Source: BRH-c25 sp035627615
GTDB lineage: Bacteria; Bacillota; Clostridia; Lutisporales; Lutisporaceae
Direction: 5' to 3'
Length of the DNA: 64,000 bases
Assembly: GCA_035627615.1 (NCBI GenBank)
Contig: DASPLL010000008.1
Span: 10,239-74,238 of the forward strand
The notes beneath the pieces were generated by a model, which saw only the letters and a list, made by a program, of their open reading frames with translations, was not told the DNA's origin and searched no databases. Shown here one piece after another: positions 8,462-17,932 of this stretch. The position numbers were made by a program, and so were the translations under genes. Position 1 is the stretch's first letter, and the number at the start of each line of letters is the position of its first letter.

Positions 8462-9637
8462 ATGGACATAAAAAAAAGATCGGAAGAGTTATTTGAGGAG
8501 CTTGTAGCTATCAGACGTGATCTGCATATGAACCCTGAACTTAGCGGAAAAGAAATCAGGACTTCAAAAAAGATAATAGAATATCTTGAGAACTGGGGTA
8601 TTGAATATATAGGCAATGTTGCTGAAACAGGTGTTATTGCATTAATCCGTGGGAAAAAAGAAGGAAAAACAGTAGCTGCGAGAGCTGATATTGATGCACT
8701 TCCCATAACAGAAGACAGCGATAGGCCTTATATATCCCGTAACATAGGTGTTATGCATGCCTGCGGGCATGATGTACATACAGCTATATTGCTTGGAACA
8801 GCTAAGATATTTAAAGAAATGGAAAACGAGCTTGAAGGGAATGTGAAATTATTTTTCCAGCCTGCCGAAGAAGCTATAGGTGGTGCAGAAAGAATGATAA
8901 AAGACGGATGCATGGCAAATCCCGATGTGGATTATGTAATTGGATTGCATGTGATGCCTTATATAGATGCCGGCTATGTAGAATTAAAATATGGAAAGCT
9001 TAATGCTTCATCAGGAGAATTTTTTATAACAATAAAGGGCAAATCAGGTCATGGAGCATATCCTGATACAACAATAGATGCAATTGTATTAGCCGGTAAT
9101 GTAATAACCGCACTTCAGACCCTGGTCAGCAGAAATATTTCACCGTTGGATTCAGTAGTATTGACTATTGGAAAAATAAACGGGGGAACCAAGAATAATA
9201 TAATTGCTGATGAAGTAGTAATGTCAGGCACATTGAGAACACTGGATGCCGATACCAGAAAACATGCTAAAGCGATAATTGAACGTATTGTTGAGAATAC
9301 TGCAAAAACCTATGGTGGGGAAGGCAGAGTTGAGTTTACAGATGGTTATGATGCACTGATAAACGATGACGAAATTGTTGACGTAATAAAAGAGACAGCA
9401 GAAAGAGTGTTGGGTATGGATAAAGTTTTGTTTAAAGAAGCTACAAGCATGGGAGCAGAAGACTTCTCATATTATATTGATGAAGCAAAGGGAGCTTTTT
9501 ATCACCTGGGGTGCGGAAATCAAGCCAAAGGAATTACAGCAGCCTTGCATAACAATAATTTTGATATTGATGAAAATTGTATTAAAACAGGAGTCCAATT
9601 GCAGACAGAATGTATTTTGGAATTGTTAAGGAAATAG
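8462..9637 (+). CDS. M20-family amidohydrolase (amino-acid amidase / aminoacylase type)
   Basis: Cytoplasmic metal-dependent hydrolase of N-acyl amino acids or dipeptides, 391 residues. Metal-ligand motifs are visible: ARADIDALPI, MHACGHDVHTAILLG, FQPAEEAIGGAERMI, GLHV and the C-terminal MGAEDFSYY. The dimerisation domain starts near SGEFFITIKGKSGHGAYPDTTIDAI. The Shine-Dalgarno AAGGAGGG precedes the ATG. It lies directly downstream of the peptide importer, consistent with a role in hydrolysing imported compounds. The exact substrate cannot be read from sequence. Confidence 0.9.
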   Translation: MDIKKRSEELFEELVAIRRDLHMNPELSGKEIRTSKKIIEYLENWGIEYIGNVAETGVIALIRGKKEGKTVAARADIDALPITEDSDRPYISRNIGVMHACGHDVHTAILLGTAKIFKEMENELEGNVKLFFQPAEEAIGGAERMIKDGCMANPDVDYVIGLHVMPYIDAGYVELKYGKLNASSGEFFITIKGKSGHGAYPDTTIDAIVLAGNVITALQTLVSRNISPLDSVVLTIGKINGGTKNNIIADEVVMSGTLRTLDADTRKHAKAIIERIVENTAKTYGGEGRVEFTDGYDALINDDEIVDVIKETAERVLGMDKVLFKEATSMGAEDFSYYIDEAKGAFYHLGCGNQAKGITAALHNNNFDIDENCIKTGVQLQTECILELLRK

Positions 9638-9689
9638 TGTAATTCATTCATCTTTTGAAAACATTTTACAAAAATGAGGTGGTAATGAA

Positions 9690-11303
9690 ATGTCGATCAG
9701 CTATGCCTTTATAAATGGGAAAATACAGACTCTGGAAGGCTTCACGGAAGAAGCTGTAGCTGTATCGGGAGAAAAAATTGCAGCTTTGGGTAACACAAGC
9801 GATATCTTGGGATTGTGCGATCCGAATACTGAGATTATTGATTTAGAGGGCAGGTGCCTATTACCCGGCTTTAATGACAGTCACATGCACCTTATTTTAC
9901 ATGGGCTATCTAATGATAAAATTGATCTGAGGGGTTTAACTTCTATAGATGAAATTATAAACGCAGGAAGGGAGTTCCTGGAGAAAGAAGACAAGAAAGC
10001 CGGTGAATGGATATCAGGATATAGTTTTGACCAGAATTTGTTCAGCGAAAAAGTGTTTCCTCAAAAAGAAGATATAGATAAGATCTCTGATAAGCACCCT
10101 GTTCTAATTGACCGTGTTTGTGGGCATGTCGCGGTAGCAAACAGCCTTGCACTAAAAACAGTAGGTGTAACAAAGCACACGGTTATTGAAGGGGGAGTAA
10201 TCGATAAAGACAAATATGGCAATCCGACAGGGGTACTGCGTGAAGCAGCACTTGACTGGTTTAAATCATATATTCCCAAACCTGATGCAGAGAAGCTGAA
10301 GAATATTATCAGAAGGACTTCAAGAGAAGCATTGGCACTTGGTCTTACTTCTCTGCATACTAATGATGCGGATACAACAGACTATGCTGCTATATTTGAA
10401 GCTTATCAATCCCTGGCAAAAGAAGGGGAGCTGGCAATACGGATATATGAAGAAGTGCAAGTAACAAAACCGGAAGAATTGGAGAGGTTCCTCAATGCAG
10501 GGATAGGAGCAGGCTATGGAGACGACTACTTCAGAACAGGGAATATAAAGCTATTCCTTGACGGTTCCCTGGGTGCAGGAACAGCAGGCTTAAGAGAAGC
10601 TTATTCTGATGATCCGGAAAACAGAGGTGTTTTTGTTCATACCCAGGTGAAAATTGATGAGCTGGTAGAAATAGCCCATAAAGCAGGGATGCAGATCGCC
10701 TGTCATGCTATTGGCGACGGAGCAGTAGAACAATTTATAAACGCTGTTGAAAAGGCTGTGAAAAACGAGCCCAAGCAGCTTCGGCACAGAATTGTCCACT
10801 GTCAGATAGCAGATATGGACTTGTTTAAAAGAATGGCGCAATTAGGAATTGCTGCAGATATACAGCCTGCTTTTGTCGCATCGGATTATCCCATTATTGA
10901 GAAAAGGATAGGAGCAGAGAGAGCCGGAAAAAGCTATGCATGGAAAACGATGCTGAATTATGGAATACATCTGGGAGGCGGTTCTGATTGCCCGGTAGAA
11001 ACTAATGACCCCCTTTGGGGCATATACTGTGCGGTAACCAGAGAGGATGAGAACGGCAAACCTACGGGCGGATGGCTGCCTGGTGAGAAGCTGTCTATAC
11101 AAGAAGCAGTAAAGCTATATACAATCGGCTCGGCATATCTTTCCTTCGAGGAGGATAAAAAAGGTACTATTAAGGTAGGAAAGCTTGCGGACATGGTCGT
11201 TCTGTCCGAAGATATATTTGAAGTGGAACCTCAGGATATAAAGAATATAAAAGTATTGATGACTATGGTAGGCGGAAAGGTACAATATCTTTTTGACAAT
11301 TAA
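9690..11303 (+). CDS. Amidohydrolase, YtcJ-like (amidohydrolase_3 family)
   Basis: 537-residue metal-dependent hydrolase of the amidohydrolase superfamily. The metal-binding HxH is in FNDSHMHLILHG, later ligands are in IACHAIGDGAV and HRIVHCQ, and the catalytic region HLGGGSDCPVETNDPLWGIYCAVTR is typical of YtcJ-type proteins. The start is ATG 9690, with GAGGTGG seven bases upstream; the ATG at 9685 is out of frame. Its place in the peptide cluster suggests action on an amide or N-acyl substrate, but family members are diverse and the substrate is unknown. Confidence 0.88.
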   Translation: MSISYAFINGKIQTLEGFTEEAVAVSGEKIAALGNTSDILGLCDPNTEIIDLEGRCLLPGFNDSHMHLILHGLSNDKIDLRGLTSIDEIINAGREFLEKEDKKAGEWISGYSFDQNLFSEKVFPQKEDIDKISDKHPVLIDRVCGHVAVANSLALKTVGVTKHTVIEGGVIDKDKYGNPTGVLREAALDWFKSYIPKPDAEKLKNIIRRTSREALALGLTSLHTNDADTTDYAAIFEAYQSLAKEGELAIRIYEEVQVTKPEELERFLNAGIGAGYGDDYFRTGNIKLFLDGSLGAGTAGLREAYSDDPENRGVFVHTQVKIDELVEIAHKAGMQIACHAIGDGAVEQFINAVEKAVKNEPKQLRHRIVHCQIADMDLFKRMAQLGIAADIQPAFVASDYPIIEKRIGAERAGKSYAWKTMLNYGIHLGGGSDCPVETNDPLWGIYCAVTREDENGKPTGGWLPGEKLSIQEAVKLYTIGSAYLSFEEDKKGTIKVGKLADMVVLSEDIFEVEPQDIKNIKVLMTMVGGKVQYLFDN

Positions 11304-11326
11304 TTTGTTTAAGCGGAGGATGTATA

Positions 11327-12034
11327 ATGAAACCAGTTATCGGTATTACAACGTTCATGGGAGATAAGACGGGTTATTATTCAATAAGCGGCAATTACAC
11401 CGACTCTGTATTCCTTGCAGGAGGGATTCCTGTATGTATTCCGGTCATATACAATGAAAAAGACTATGACAGCTATATGAATATTATTGATTGTATTATC
11501 TTTACAGGGGGTGCTGATATTTCACCTCTTTACTATGGAGAGAATCCTACAAGCTTATTGAATAACATGTCATCTATAAGAGACGATTATGAAATAGGAT
11601 TGTTTAAAACGGTGTATGAAAATAATGTGCCCATACTCGGAATATGCAGGGGGATTCAATTGATAAATGTAGCCTTGGGTGGAAGCCTTTATCAGGATAT
11701 CAATGCACAGCTTCCGGATACTCTTGGGCACAGCCCCGGCGGGACCGCTGTAGACGAGCTGTATCATTCAATAAATATTGAGAAAAAAAGTAAGCTGTAT
11801 AATATATTTAATGAAGACAGGATCAATGTTAACTCATTTCATCACCAGGCTGTAAAAAAATTGGGGAATAATCTTGTGGTGTCTGCAATGTCAGATGATG
11901 GTATAATAGAGGGGATAGAGAGTACTGACAGAAAATTCCTTATTGGCATACAATGCCATCCTGAATGCCTGACCAAGAGATATCCCATGTTTCTTAAGCT
12001 TTTTAGGGAGCTGGTATTGGCAGCTGGGAAATAG
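11327..12034 (+). CDS. Peptidase C26 / class I glutamine-amidotransferase-like hydrolase (PuuD type)
   Basis: 235-residue hydrolase of the gamma-glutamyl-GABA hydrolase family, which splits gamma-glutamyl amide bonds with a Cys-His-Glu triad. The nucleophile elbow GICRGIQLINVALGG holds the cysteine, SFHHQAV is present, and GIQCHPE supplies His and Glu. The Shine-Dalgarno GCGGAGG precedes the ATG. In this cluster it could open gamma-D-glutamyl bonds such as those in murein peptides; that is a hypothesis from context only. Confidence 0.85.
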   Translation: MKPVIGITTFMGDKTGYYSISGNYTDSVFLAGGIPVCIPVIYNEKDYDSYMNIIDCIIFTGGADISPLYYGENPTSLLNNMSSIRDDYEIGLFKTVYENNVPILGICRGIQLINVALGGSLYQDINAQLPDTLGHSPGGTAVDELYHSINIEKKSKLYNIFNEDRINVNSFHHQAVKKLGNNLVVSAMSDDGIIEGIESTDRKFLIGIQCHPECLTKRYPMFLKLFRELVLAAGK

Positions 12035-12148
12035 CAGACTCGTAAATAATTAGGCAGAAGGGCGCCAAGTGTATACAAAATGTTCTTGTCTGGCTGAAAT
12101 TATAGATATTGTATTAGTCTGAACAGCAAATAAAGGAGTGTAAAATGT

Positions 12149-12946
12149 ATGAAAATATTCATAAGCGCCGATATTGAAGGCGTAACTGGAATTGCTAACT
12201 GGGATGAAACAAAGCTTGATAATCCTCAAAGTCAATATTTCCGCGGGCAGATGACAATGGAGGTAAAAGCTGCCTGTGAAGCTGCAATAGAAGCAGGTGC
12301 AGATGAAGTAATCGTAAAGGATGCACACAGCTCAGGACGGAATATTGACCCTTCAAAACTTCCGGAAAAGGCTAAAATACTGAGAGGATGGGCAAGAAAT
12401 CCTTATGTGATGATGGCAGGACTGGATGACTCCTTCGACGGAGTTTTATTTGTAGGTTACCATTCTGCTGCTGGTACCGATGGAAATCCCCTTGCCCATA
12501 CAATGGATACAGAAAATGAGTATGTTATGATAAACGGTATTTACGCCAGTGAATTGCTTATTAATTCCTATACTGCCGCCCTGCTTGGCGTCCCTGTTTT
12601 ATTTGTAAGCGGCGATAAGCTGCTTTGTGAAGAGGCTAAAAGAATAAACAAGTACATAGAAACTGTCGCAGTTAGTGAGGGGGTAGGAGGCGCTTCCATA
12701 TCCATACATCCCGATTTGGCTGTTAAGAGTATAAAGCAAAAGGTCCATGAAGCTTTGAATGGGGATTTATCAAAGCGCACTGTAAAGATGCCGGAGAAAT
12801 TCAAAGTAGAGATCCATTTCAGAAATCATTCTGCAGCATACGGCGGATCATTCTATCCTGGAGCCAGACAAACAGGAACCAAAACAGTAGAATATGAAGC
12901 GGCTGATTATTTTGAAGTATTGAAGTTCTTGTTTTTTGTATTATGA
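12149..12946 (+). CDS. M55 D-aminopeptidase, DppA-like
   Basis: 265-residue zinc peptidase of family M55. It starts MKIFISADIEGVTG with the metal-binding Asp/Glu, and has VKDAHSSGRNI, GYHSAAGT and HTMDTENEYVMING, matching the DppA pattern of paired metal ligands. B. subtilis DppA hydrolyses D-Ala-D-Ala and related D-peptides and lies in a dipeptide transport operon, as here. AAGGAG at 12133-12138 precedes the ATG at 12149. Its presence together with alanine racemase is the best evidence that this cluster handles D-amino-acid peptides. Confidence 0.9.
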   Translation: MKIFISADIEGVTGIANWDETKLDNPQSQYFRGQMTMEVKAACEAAIEAGADEVIVKDAHSSGRNIDPSKLPEKAKILRGWARNPYVMMAGLDDSFDGVLFVGYHSAAGTDGNPLAHTMDTENEYVMINGIYASELLINSYTAALLGVPVLFVSGDKLLCEEAKRINKYIETVAVSEGVGGASISIHPDLAVKSIKQKVHEALNGDLSKRTVKMPEKFKVEIHFRNHSAAYGGSFYPGARQTGTKTVEYEAADYFEVLKFLFFVL

Positions 12947-12966
12947 TTTCTGGAGGTAAAGATTGT

Positions 12967-14424
12967 ATGGAAGGGAACCATAGATTCAATATTGAAGAAA
13001 TGAATATTGCAGGATTGATTGAAGCAATCCGTTCAAGATCGGTCACCTCAAAAGAATTAGTCTCTATATACCTTGAAAGAATTGCAAGACTTGATAAGGA
13101 TGGTCCGCGGATCAATTCAGTTGCGGAGATAAACCCTGATGCCCTTCATATTGCTGAAGCTCTGGACAGGAATTATGAGATGAACGGACCCGTAGGCCCA
13201 CTGCATGGGATTCCAATTCTTATCAAGGACAATATAAATACAGGAGATAATATGCATACCACTGCAGGTTCCCTTGCATTGGCGGATAACTATGCGCGGG
13301 GGGACGCGTTCATTGTAAAGAGATTAAGAGCAGCAGGCGCTGTTATTCTTGGGAAAACAAATCTTACAGAGTTTGCAAACTTCATGACTGAGAACATGCC
13401 TAACGGATACAGCTCCAGGGGTGGTCAGGTGCTGAATCCCTATGGGGCCGGAAGGTTCGATGTAGGAGGCTCCAGTTCAGGCTCAGGCGCTGCAGCAGCC
13501 TGCTGTTTCTGCGCAGGGGCCATAGGTACTGAGACCTCAGGTTCCATATTGAGCCCTGCATGCTGTAATTCCACTGTTGGAATCAAGCCTACTGTAGGAC
13601 TTGTAAGCCGTAGTGGCATCGTACCGATAGCATATAGTCAGGATACTGCGGGTCCTATAGCCAGGACTGTCGCTGACGCTGCATTACTGCTTGGCGCCAT
13701 AACAGGGGAGGATGATGACGATCCTATTACACTCGCAGGCTGCCGCAGATCTTATATGGATTATACCAAATACCTCGATAAGGATGGGCTCAGCGGAGCA
13801 AGAATCGGTATTCCAAGGGATTATTTTTATAACGATTTGTCACAGGAGCAGATCGTGCTTGCAGAAAATGCTGTTAAAGCATTAAAGGAGCTTGGAGCTG
13901 TGGTGGTCGATCCGGCTGATATACCATCAGCCAGGGAATTTGACGGGTATGATGTATTGGTATATGAGTTCAAGAGTGCTATAAATGCATATCTTGCGAG
14001 AAACAATGTACCGTCTGTCCGCAATCTGGCAGATATAATACATTTCAACAGAACAATACCTGAAGAGGCTCTCAGATATGGACAGACTATTCTGGAGAAA
14101 TGCCAGGAAACAAAGGGAACACTTGCAGAGTCTGCATATGTACTGGAGAGGCTCAGGGATATGCGTTTATCACAAAAGGAAGGAATTGACATGGTACTTG
14201 ACAGATATAAGCTTGACGCTGTTGTCTTCCCCAGATATTCCGGCTGTGATATAGCAGCAAGGGCAGGCTATCCTTCGATAATAGTACCTGCAGGGTATAC
14301 CGGAGAGGGAGAACCCTTCGGAATTACCTTTACCTCTGGAGCTTACACCGAGCCACAGCTTATCACCTATGCTTATGCTTATGAACAGGGGACAAAAAAG
14401 CGGAAACCGCCCGTATTATTATAA
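12967..14424 (+). CDS. Amidase (amidase signature family)
   Basis: About 485 residues. The Ser-cisSer-Lys triad is visible: lysine in GIPILIKDNINT, then GGSSSGSGAAAACCFCAGAIGTETSGSILSPA with both serines. It resembles stand-alone amidases and peptide amidases more than GatA, because no gatB/gatC accompany it. Start: ATG 12967 lies 11 bases after TGGAGG (12951-12956); the longer in-frame ATG at 12943 overlaps the previous stop and precedes the ribosome site. It is the last gene of the peptide cluster and converges with the following gene. Confidence 0.88.
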   Translation: MEGNHRFNIEEMNIAGLIEAIRSRSVTSKELVSIYLERIARLDKDGPRINSVAEINPDALHIAEALDRNYEMNGPVGPLHGIPILIKDNINTGDNMHTTAGSLALADNYARGDAFIVKRLRAAGAVILGKTNLTEFANFMTENMPNGYSSRGGQVLNPYGAGRFDVGGSSSGSGAAAACCFCAGAIGTETSGSILSPACCNSTVGIKPTVGLVSRSGIVPIAYSQDTAGPIARTVADAALLLGAITGEDDDDPITLAGCRRSYMDYTKYLDKDGLSGARIGIPRDYFYNDLSQEQIVLAENAVKALKELGAVVVDPADIPSAREFDGYDVLVYEFKSAINAYLARNNVPSVRNLADIIHFNRTIPEEALRYGQTILEKCQETKGTLAESAYVLERLRDMRLSQKEGIDMVLDRYKLDAVVFPRYSGCDIAARAGYPSIIVPAGYTGEGEPFGITFTSGAYTEPQLITYAYAYEQGTKKRKPPVLL

Positions 14425-14430
14425 TTAACC

Positions 14431-16362
14431 TTATTTTGCTGTTTTATTGAAAAGGTTTAAGACCTTTTCAATGAAATCAGAGGTGGCTTTTAAAGTACCT
14501 CCGAAGGTGGTTTTACTTTCATCCAGGGTGACAAATTCCTTTATAAGGTCATTTGCCAATATATATTCAGATTGTTTTATATCTCTTAAGGCTCTCTCAT
14601 AGCCGTCCCTGCAGAGCTCCAGGTCAACAGGCTCCCGGGAGCTTAAGTTCCATGCCTTGCTGTTTTCAAAAATCCCGTCTCTGGACATGACGAATATCTT
14701 GTAATCATCAATAAAGGAACCTTTTATCATATTCGTCTGGGATGCAACAAATCCGCTTTCGGCATTTAAGAGGTCCTGTCCGAAAAGCTTTGTCCTTTGT
14801 TCCTTTATTCCTATTAGGTTCAGCATGGTGGGGAGGAAGTCCATCTGCCCACCTACTATGATATTTGTTTCATTTATAGCTTTGCCGGGGATATGAATTA
14901 TCAGCGGGACATTGAGGGACTCATCGAAGGTGTATTCATGGCCTAAAAGCCTGGACATCAGCCTGTCATTTTCAGGTACACCGTTCGGTATGCCTCTGTG
15001 ATCCCCATATATTGCTATTATTGAGTTTTCATATAGCCCATATTTCTTTAGTTCTTCAATGAAAAGCCCAAGTGCTTCGTCTGTGTAGTGTATTGCCTGG
15101 ATATAACGGCCAAGAGTCGTATCTTCATGTCCGGGCAGAAGCTTCACAGTTTTGTATTTTTTGGGCAGGGCATAGGGATGATGGCTTGAAAGTGTAATAA
15201 AAAAAGAATAGAAAGGTTTTTGGGCTGTACTGAGGAACCTGGCAGACTGCTTGAAAAAGTGCTTGTCGCTAAGACCCCAGCCGAATATCTCTTCAGGGCT
15301 GAAATCGTGCATATTGACGAATCTGTTGTAGCCCATCATCGGATATACGTTCTGCCTGTTCCAGAACTCCGGCTTGTAAGCATGAAAGGCCATGGTATTG
15401 TAGCCCATGTCCCTCATAATCATAGGCAGGCCAAGGAATTTGTTGTTCTGGTACTTGCTGTAGGCAGGCAGATCCATCGAGGGGTAAAGGGAGTTCTGGG
15501 TGACGAACTCCGCATCTGAGGTGCCGCCCTTTCCCAGCTGCTGGTAGAAACGGTTGAAATATATCGAATCCTTATGCAGCAGCTTATTCAGGTTTGGGGT
15601 AAGCTCCTGACCGTTATAATTGAGATTGATCATAAAATCCTGAAGGGCTTCCACCTGAATGACTATTATGTTTCTTCCCTTTGCTATCCCGAAATAGCGG
15701 GTAGCCTTGACCACCATTTTCCTTGCCGGTTCTGCCTGAGCTTTAGTGATATTGCTGCTGCTGCCATCTGCCTTAACCGGTTTGGTGCTATTAAGCTGTG
15801 ATATATGATAATGCAGCAATCCGAATTTCAAATAAGCCTGACCGCTGCTTTTTATGCTGCTGAGGGAGAAGTCGGTGAAGGCAAGAGACAGCATAAGTGA
15901 GGCTGCAATAAGTGAAGGTATTATACGGGGATCCCGGGTCTTTTCCTTATGTCTGATGAAGTAATGATGGCTTACCAGTATCAAAGCATCAGCGAACAGA
16001 AGAAGATAAATGCCGGAAAAAAGGGAAGCCACACTATCCCATATTTCAGGGAGAATCTTTATGAACTGCAGGTCCCCGACTTCGGGCAGCATGTTGAAAT
16101 ACTTGAAGTAGAGCAGGTCGGACAGAACTATAAGAGCAAGTATTTCATGGAAAGCTATCCTGAAAAAAAAGCTCCTTCTGGCTAAAACCAGATTAAGCAG
16201 TATATATAGAGCAAGCAGAAGCATGGATGTCCTCAAAGCTGTAACAAGCATGTTCTGCGGTTTCCCGGCAATGTTGTACAGAGCTGTGAATTTGAACAGG
16301 GTGAAGACAGTCATGAATACGGTCTGTTGTAAAAGATATTGGTACCTTTTTGTGATGAACAT
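14431..16362 (-). CDS. LtaS-like lipoteichoic-acid synthase / sulfatase-fold phosphoglycerol transferase
   Basis: 643-residue membrane enzyme. The N-terminal third has about five hydrophobic segments. The extracellular alkaline-phosphatase-superfamily domain starts at GRNIIVIQVEALQDFMIN and has GKGGTSDAEF with the catalytic threonine, then IIAIYGDHRG with conserved Asp-His metal ligands. LtaS transfers glycerol-phosphate from phosphatidylglycerol onto teichoic acid chains outside the cell. The start ATG at 16362 has only a weak GGAAGGG upstream. It is a single gene with minus-strand neighbours; whether it makes true LTA or another glycerophosphate polymer is not decided by sequence. Confidence 0.88.
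   Translation of the reverse strand: MFITKRYQYLLQQTVFMTVFTLFKFTALYNIAGKPQNMLVTALRTSMLLLALYILLNLVLARRSFFFRIAFHEILALIVLSDLLYFKYFNMLPEVGDLQFIKILPEIWDSVASLFSGIYLLLFADALILVSHHYFIRHKEKTRDPRIIPSLIAASLMLSLAFTDFSLSSIKSSGQAYLKFGLLHYHISQLNSTKPVKADGSSSNITKAQAEPARKMVVKATRYFGIAKGRNIIVIQVEALQDFMINLNYNGQELTPNLNKLLHKDSIYFNRFYQQLGKGGTSDAEFVTQNSLYPSMDLPAYSKYQNNKFLGLPMIMRDMGYNTMAFHAYKPEFWNRQNVYPMMGYNRFVNMHDFSPEEIFGWGLSDKHFFKQSARFLSTAQKPFYSFFITLSSHHPYALPKKYKTVKLLPGHEDTTLGRYIQAIHYTDEALGLFIEELKKYGLYENSIIAIYGDHRGIPNGVPENDRLMSRLLGHEYTFDESLNVPLIIHIPGKAINETNIIVGGQMDFLPTMLNLIGIKEQRTKLFGQDLLNAESGFVASQTNMIKGSFIDDYKIFVMSRDGIFENSKAWNLSSREPVDLELCRDGYERALRDIKQSEYILANDLIKEFVTLDESKTTFGGTLKATSDFIEKVLNLFNKTAK
14446..14472. terminator. 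Hairpin between convergent amidase and LtaS-like genes
   Basis: ATTGAAAAGGT (14446-14456) and ACCTTTTCAAT (14462-14472) form a perfect 11-bp stem with a 5-nt loop, inside the 3' end of the minus-strand gene. T-rich runs are weak on both sides, so efficiency as a bidirectional terminator is uncertain. Confidence 0.4.
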
Positions 16363-16552
16363 ATATCAAACGCCCTTCCGTTGTATATTATATAAAACAT
16401 ATTTTAGGATATGGTTACTGATTGCATGATGCAAATTTATGAAATATCAGTGAGAAAGGTGAAAATTATCTCTTTTTGTATTCTGTATGGCCCACTAGAT
16501 TTATATTCACACATATTTGTACAAAATTACTAAATTTGAAAACCATACCGTT

Positions 16553-16600
16553 AAAAATGCACCTCAAGTATCAGATGTATCTGACATTTGAGGTGCACAT
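16553..16600 (-). terminator. Terminator after the MA-type peptidase gene (minus strand)
   Basis: On the minus strand TGCACCTCAA pairs with TTGAGGTGCA around an inner CAGAT/ATCTG stem, followed by a short T-run. It lies just downstream of the peptidase stop and ahead of the LtaS-like gene, which is read in the same direction. Confidence 0.75.
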
Positions 16601-16613
16601 TGCCGGTTTTATA

Positions 16614-17417
16614 CTACTGGTAGTTTTCTTCCAGGTATAAAACCCACTTTTTATGCAGTTCTTCTTCTGTAATCCCATATACCTTTTCAATATCGGGGTT
16701 CTTAATCATTTCAACCAGCTTGTCATAGTCATAGGTTTTAACCAAAAACTCAACTATTGTTATCGAATACTGATAACCGTGTCTTTCTGCAAAGTTCTTC
16801 TGATCCAGCTCTGTAAAGCTAGGAACGTGCTTGTACTTTACTTCTCCGCTGATTGCCTCTTTTATCTGCTCAATATTCTGAGCTTCGTAGGAAGCGATAC
16901 CTTCATTCAACCACATGGGTAAATCTCCCTTGTTGTGCCCTCTGATTATTATATGGGTGAATTCGTGGACAACAGCTTTCATCAACGATTCATAGCTATG
17001 GGCTGGTCCAGGGTTTTTCGGAGAAACCATCTGCACCTTTCCGTTACCGGCATAACCAACTGCCCAATCAGGTGAATCAGGATATCCCATGCGGGTATGA
17101 AAGGTATCTACATCAGGATATACCTCTACATCAATCTTTTCTTGAGGGACATACTGCAGCCGTGATGTTATCAGGTCAAACTTCTCTTCAAGCTCTTTAC
17201 CCAGATCAGCCAGAACATCTGCATCATTGTCATAGCTGTAATATTTGAAATGTGCTGTATCCATCCTGTAATTCAGAGGGTCATCCACAGCAGGCTGTTC
17301 TTCTGCAGGTTTTTCATCAATCTGACCGGCAGCCTCTTGGGTGCAACCGGTAAAAACCAATGTTATACAAAATAGGAGCAGAAATAAGTAATATGTTTTT
17401 CTTCTTGAGTCACTCAT
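16614..17417 (-). CDS. Peptidase MA-like lipoprotein (gluzincin)
   Basis: About 267 residues. An N-terminal hydrophobic stretch ends with lipobox FTGC, so it is probably a membrane-anchored surface protein. The zinc-binding motif is in VVHEFTHIII (HExxH), with the third-ligand glutamate likely in WLNEGIASYEA, as in the peptidase_MA family. The region DADVLADLGKELEEKFDLITSRL is the typical N-terminal part of such proteins. Start: the internal ATG at 17417 follows TGGAGG; the ATG at 17429 lies across that ribosome site. Substrate unknown. Confidence 0.82.
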   Translation of the reverse strand: MSDSRRKTYYLFLLLFCITLVFTGCTQEAAGQIDEKPAEEQPAVDDPLNYRMDTAHFKYYSYDNDADVLADLGKELEEKFDLITSRLQYVPQEKIDVEVYPDVDTFHTRMGYPDSPDWAVGYAGNGKVQMVSPKNPGPAHSYESLMKAVVHEFTHIIIRGHNKGDLPMWLNEGIASYEAQNIEQIKEAISGEVKYKHVPSFTELDQKNFAERHGYQYSITIVEFLVKTYDYDKLVEMIKNPDIEKVYGITEEELHKKWVLYLEENYQ

Positions 17418-17710
17418 ATGAACCTCCATTATAATTTTGCTGCTAGACTGATAAATTCTATATTCTGACAGGAATTTATTAGTCTAAATTATCCTTATAT
17501 ATGTTTCTACATAAGTAAAAATATTCCTTCATTCATACGAAAAAAGCTGTTTATTAATTACTCATTTAGTATAATATTACAGATACGGAATTATCTTTTT
17601 AAACTCAACATGATAAACAATATACTCAATAAATGCGAATAAACTTGATAAAATTCAAAAGATATGAGAATGTTAAAGGAGGCGTTATTATATGTGAAGG
17701 GGGTAATATA

Positions 17711-17932
17711 ATGAGCACTCGAGAGATAAAAATAGGCACAAAATACAGGCACTTCAAGGGGAACGAGTACCTGGTGCTGCATGTGGCAAAACACTCGGAG
17801 ACCCTGGAGGAATATGTGGTCTACCAGGCCTTATATGGTGAAAGGGGTATATGGATAAGACCCCTGGAGATGTTTTTAAGCATTAAAGAAGTGGAAGGGA
17901 AGCAGGTCTTAAGGTTCGAGGAGATATTATGA
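17711..17932 (+). CDS. DUF1653 family protein
   Basis: 73 residues, starting MSTREIKIGTKYRHFKGNEY and containing VVYQALYGERGIWIRPLEMF, the typical DUF1653 core. Function is unknown for the family. A strong GAAGGGGG site precedes the ATG at 17711; a longer frame from 17633 lacks such a site. Its stop overlaps the stop of the convergent uvsE gene by six bases. Confidence 0.85.
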   Translation: MSTREIKIGTKYRHFKGNEYLVLHVAKHSETLEEYVVYQALYGERGIWIRPLEMFLSIKEVEGKQVLRFEEIL

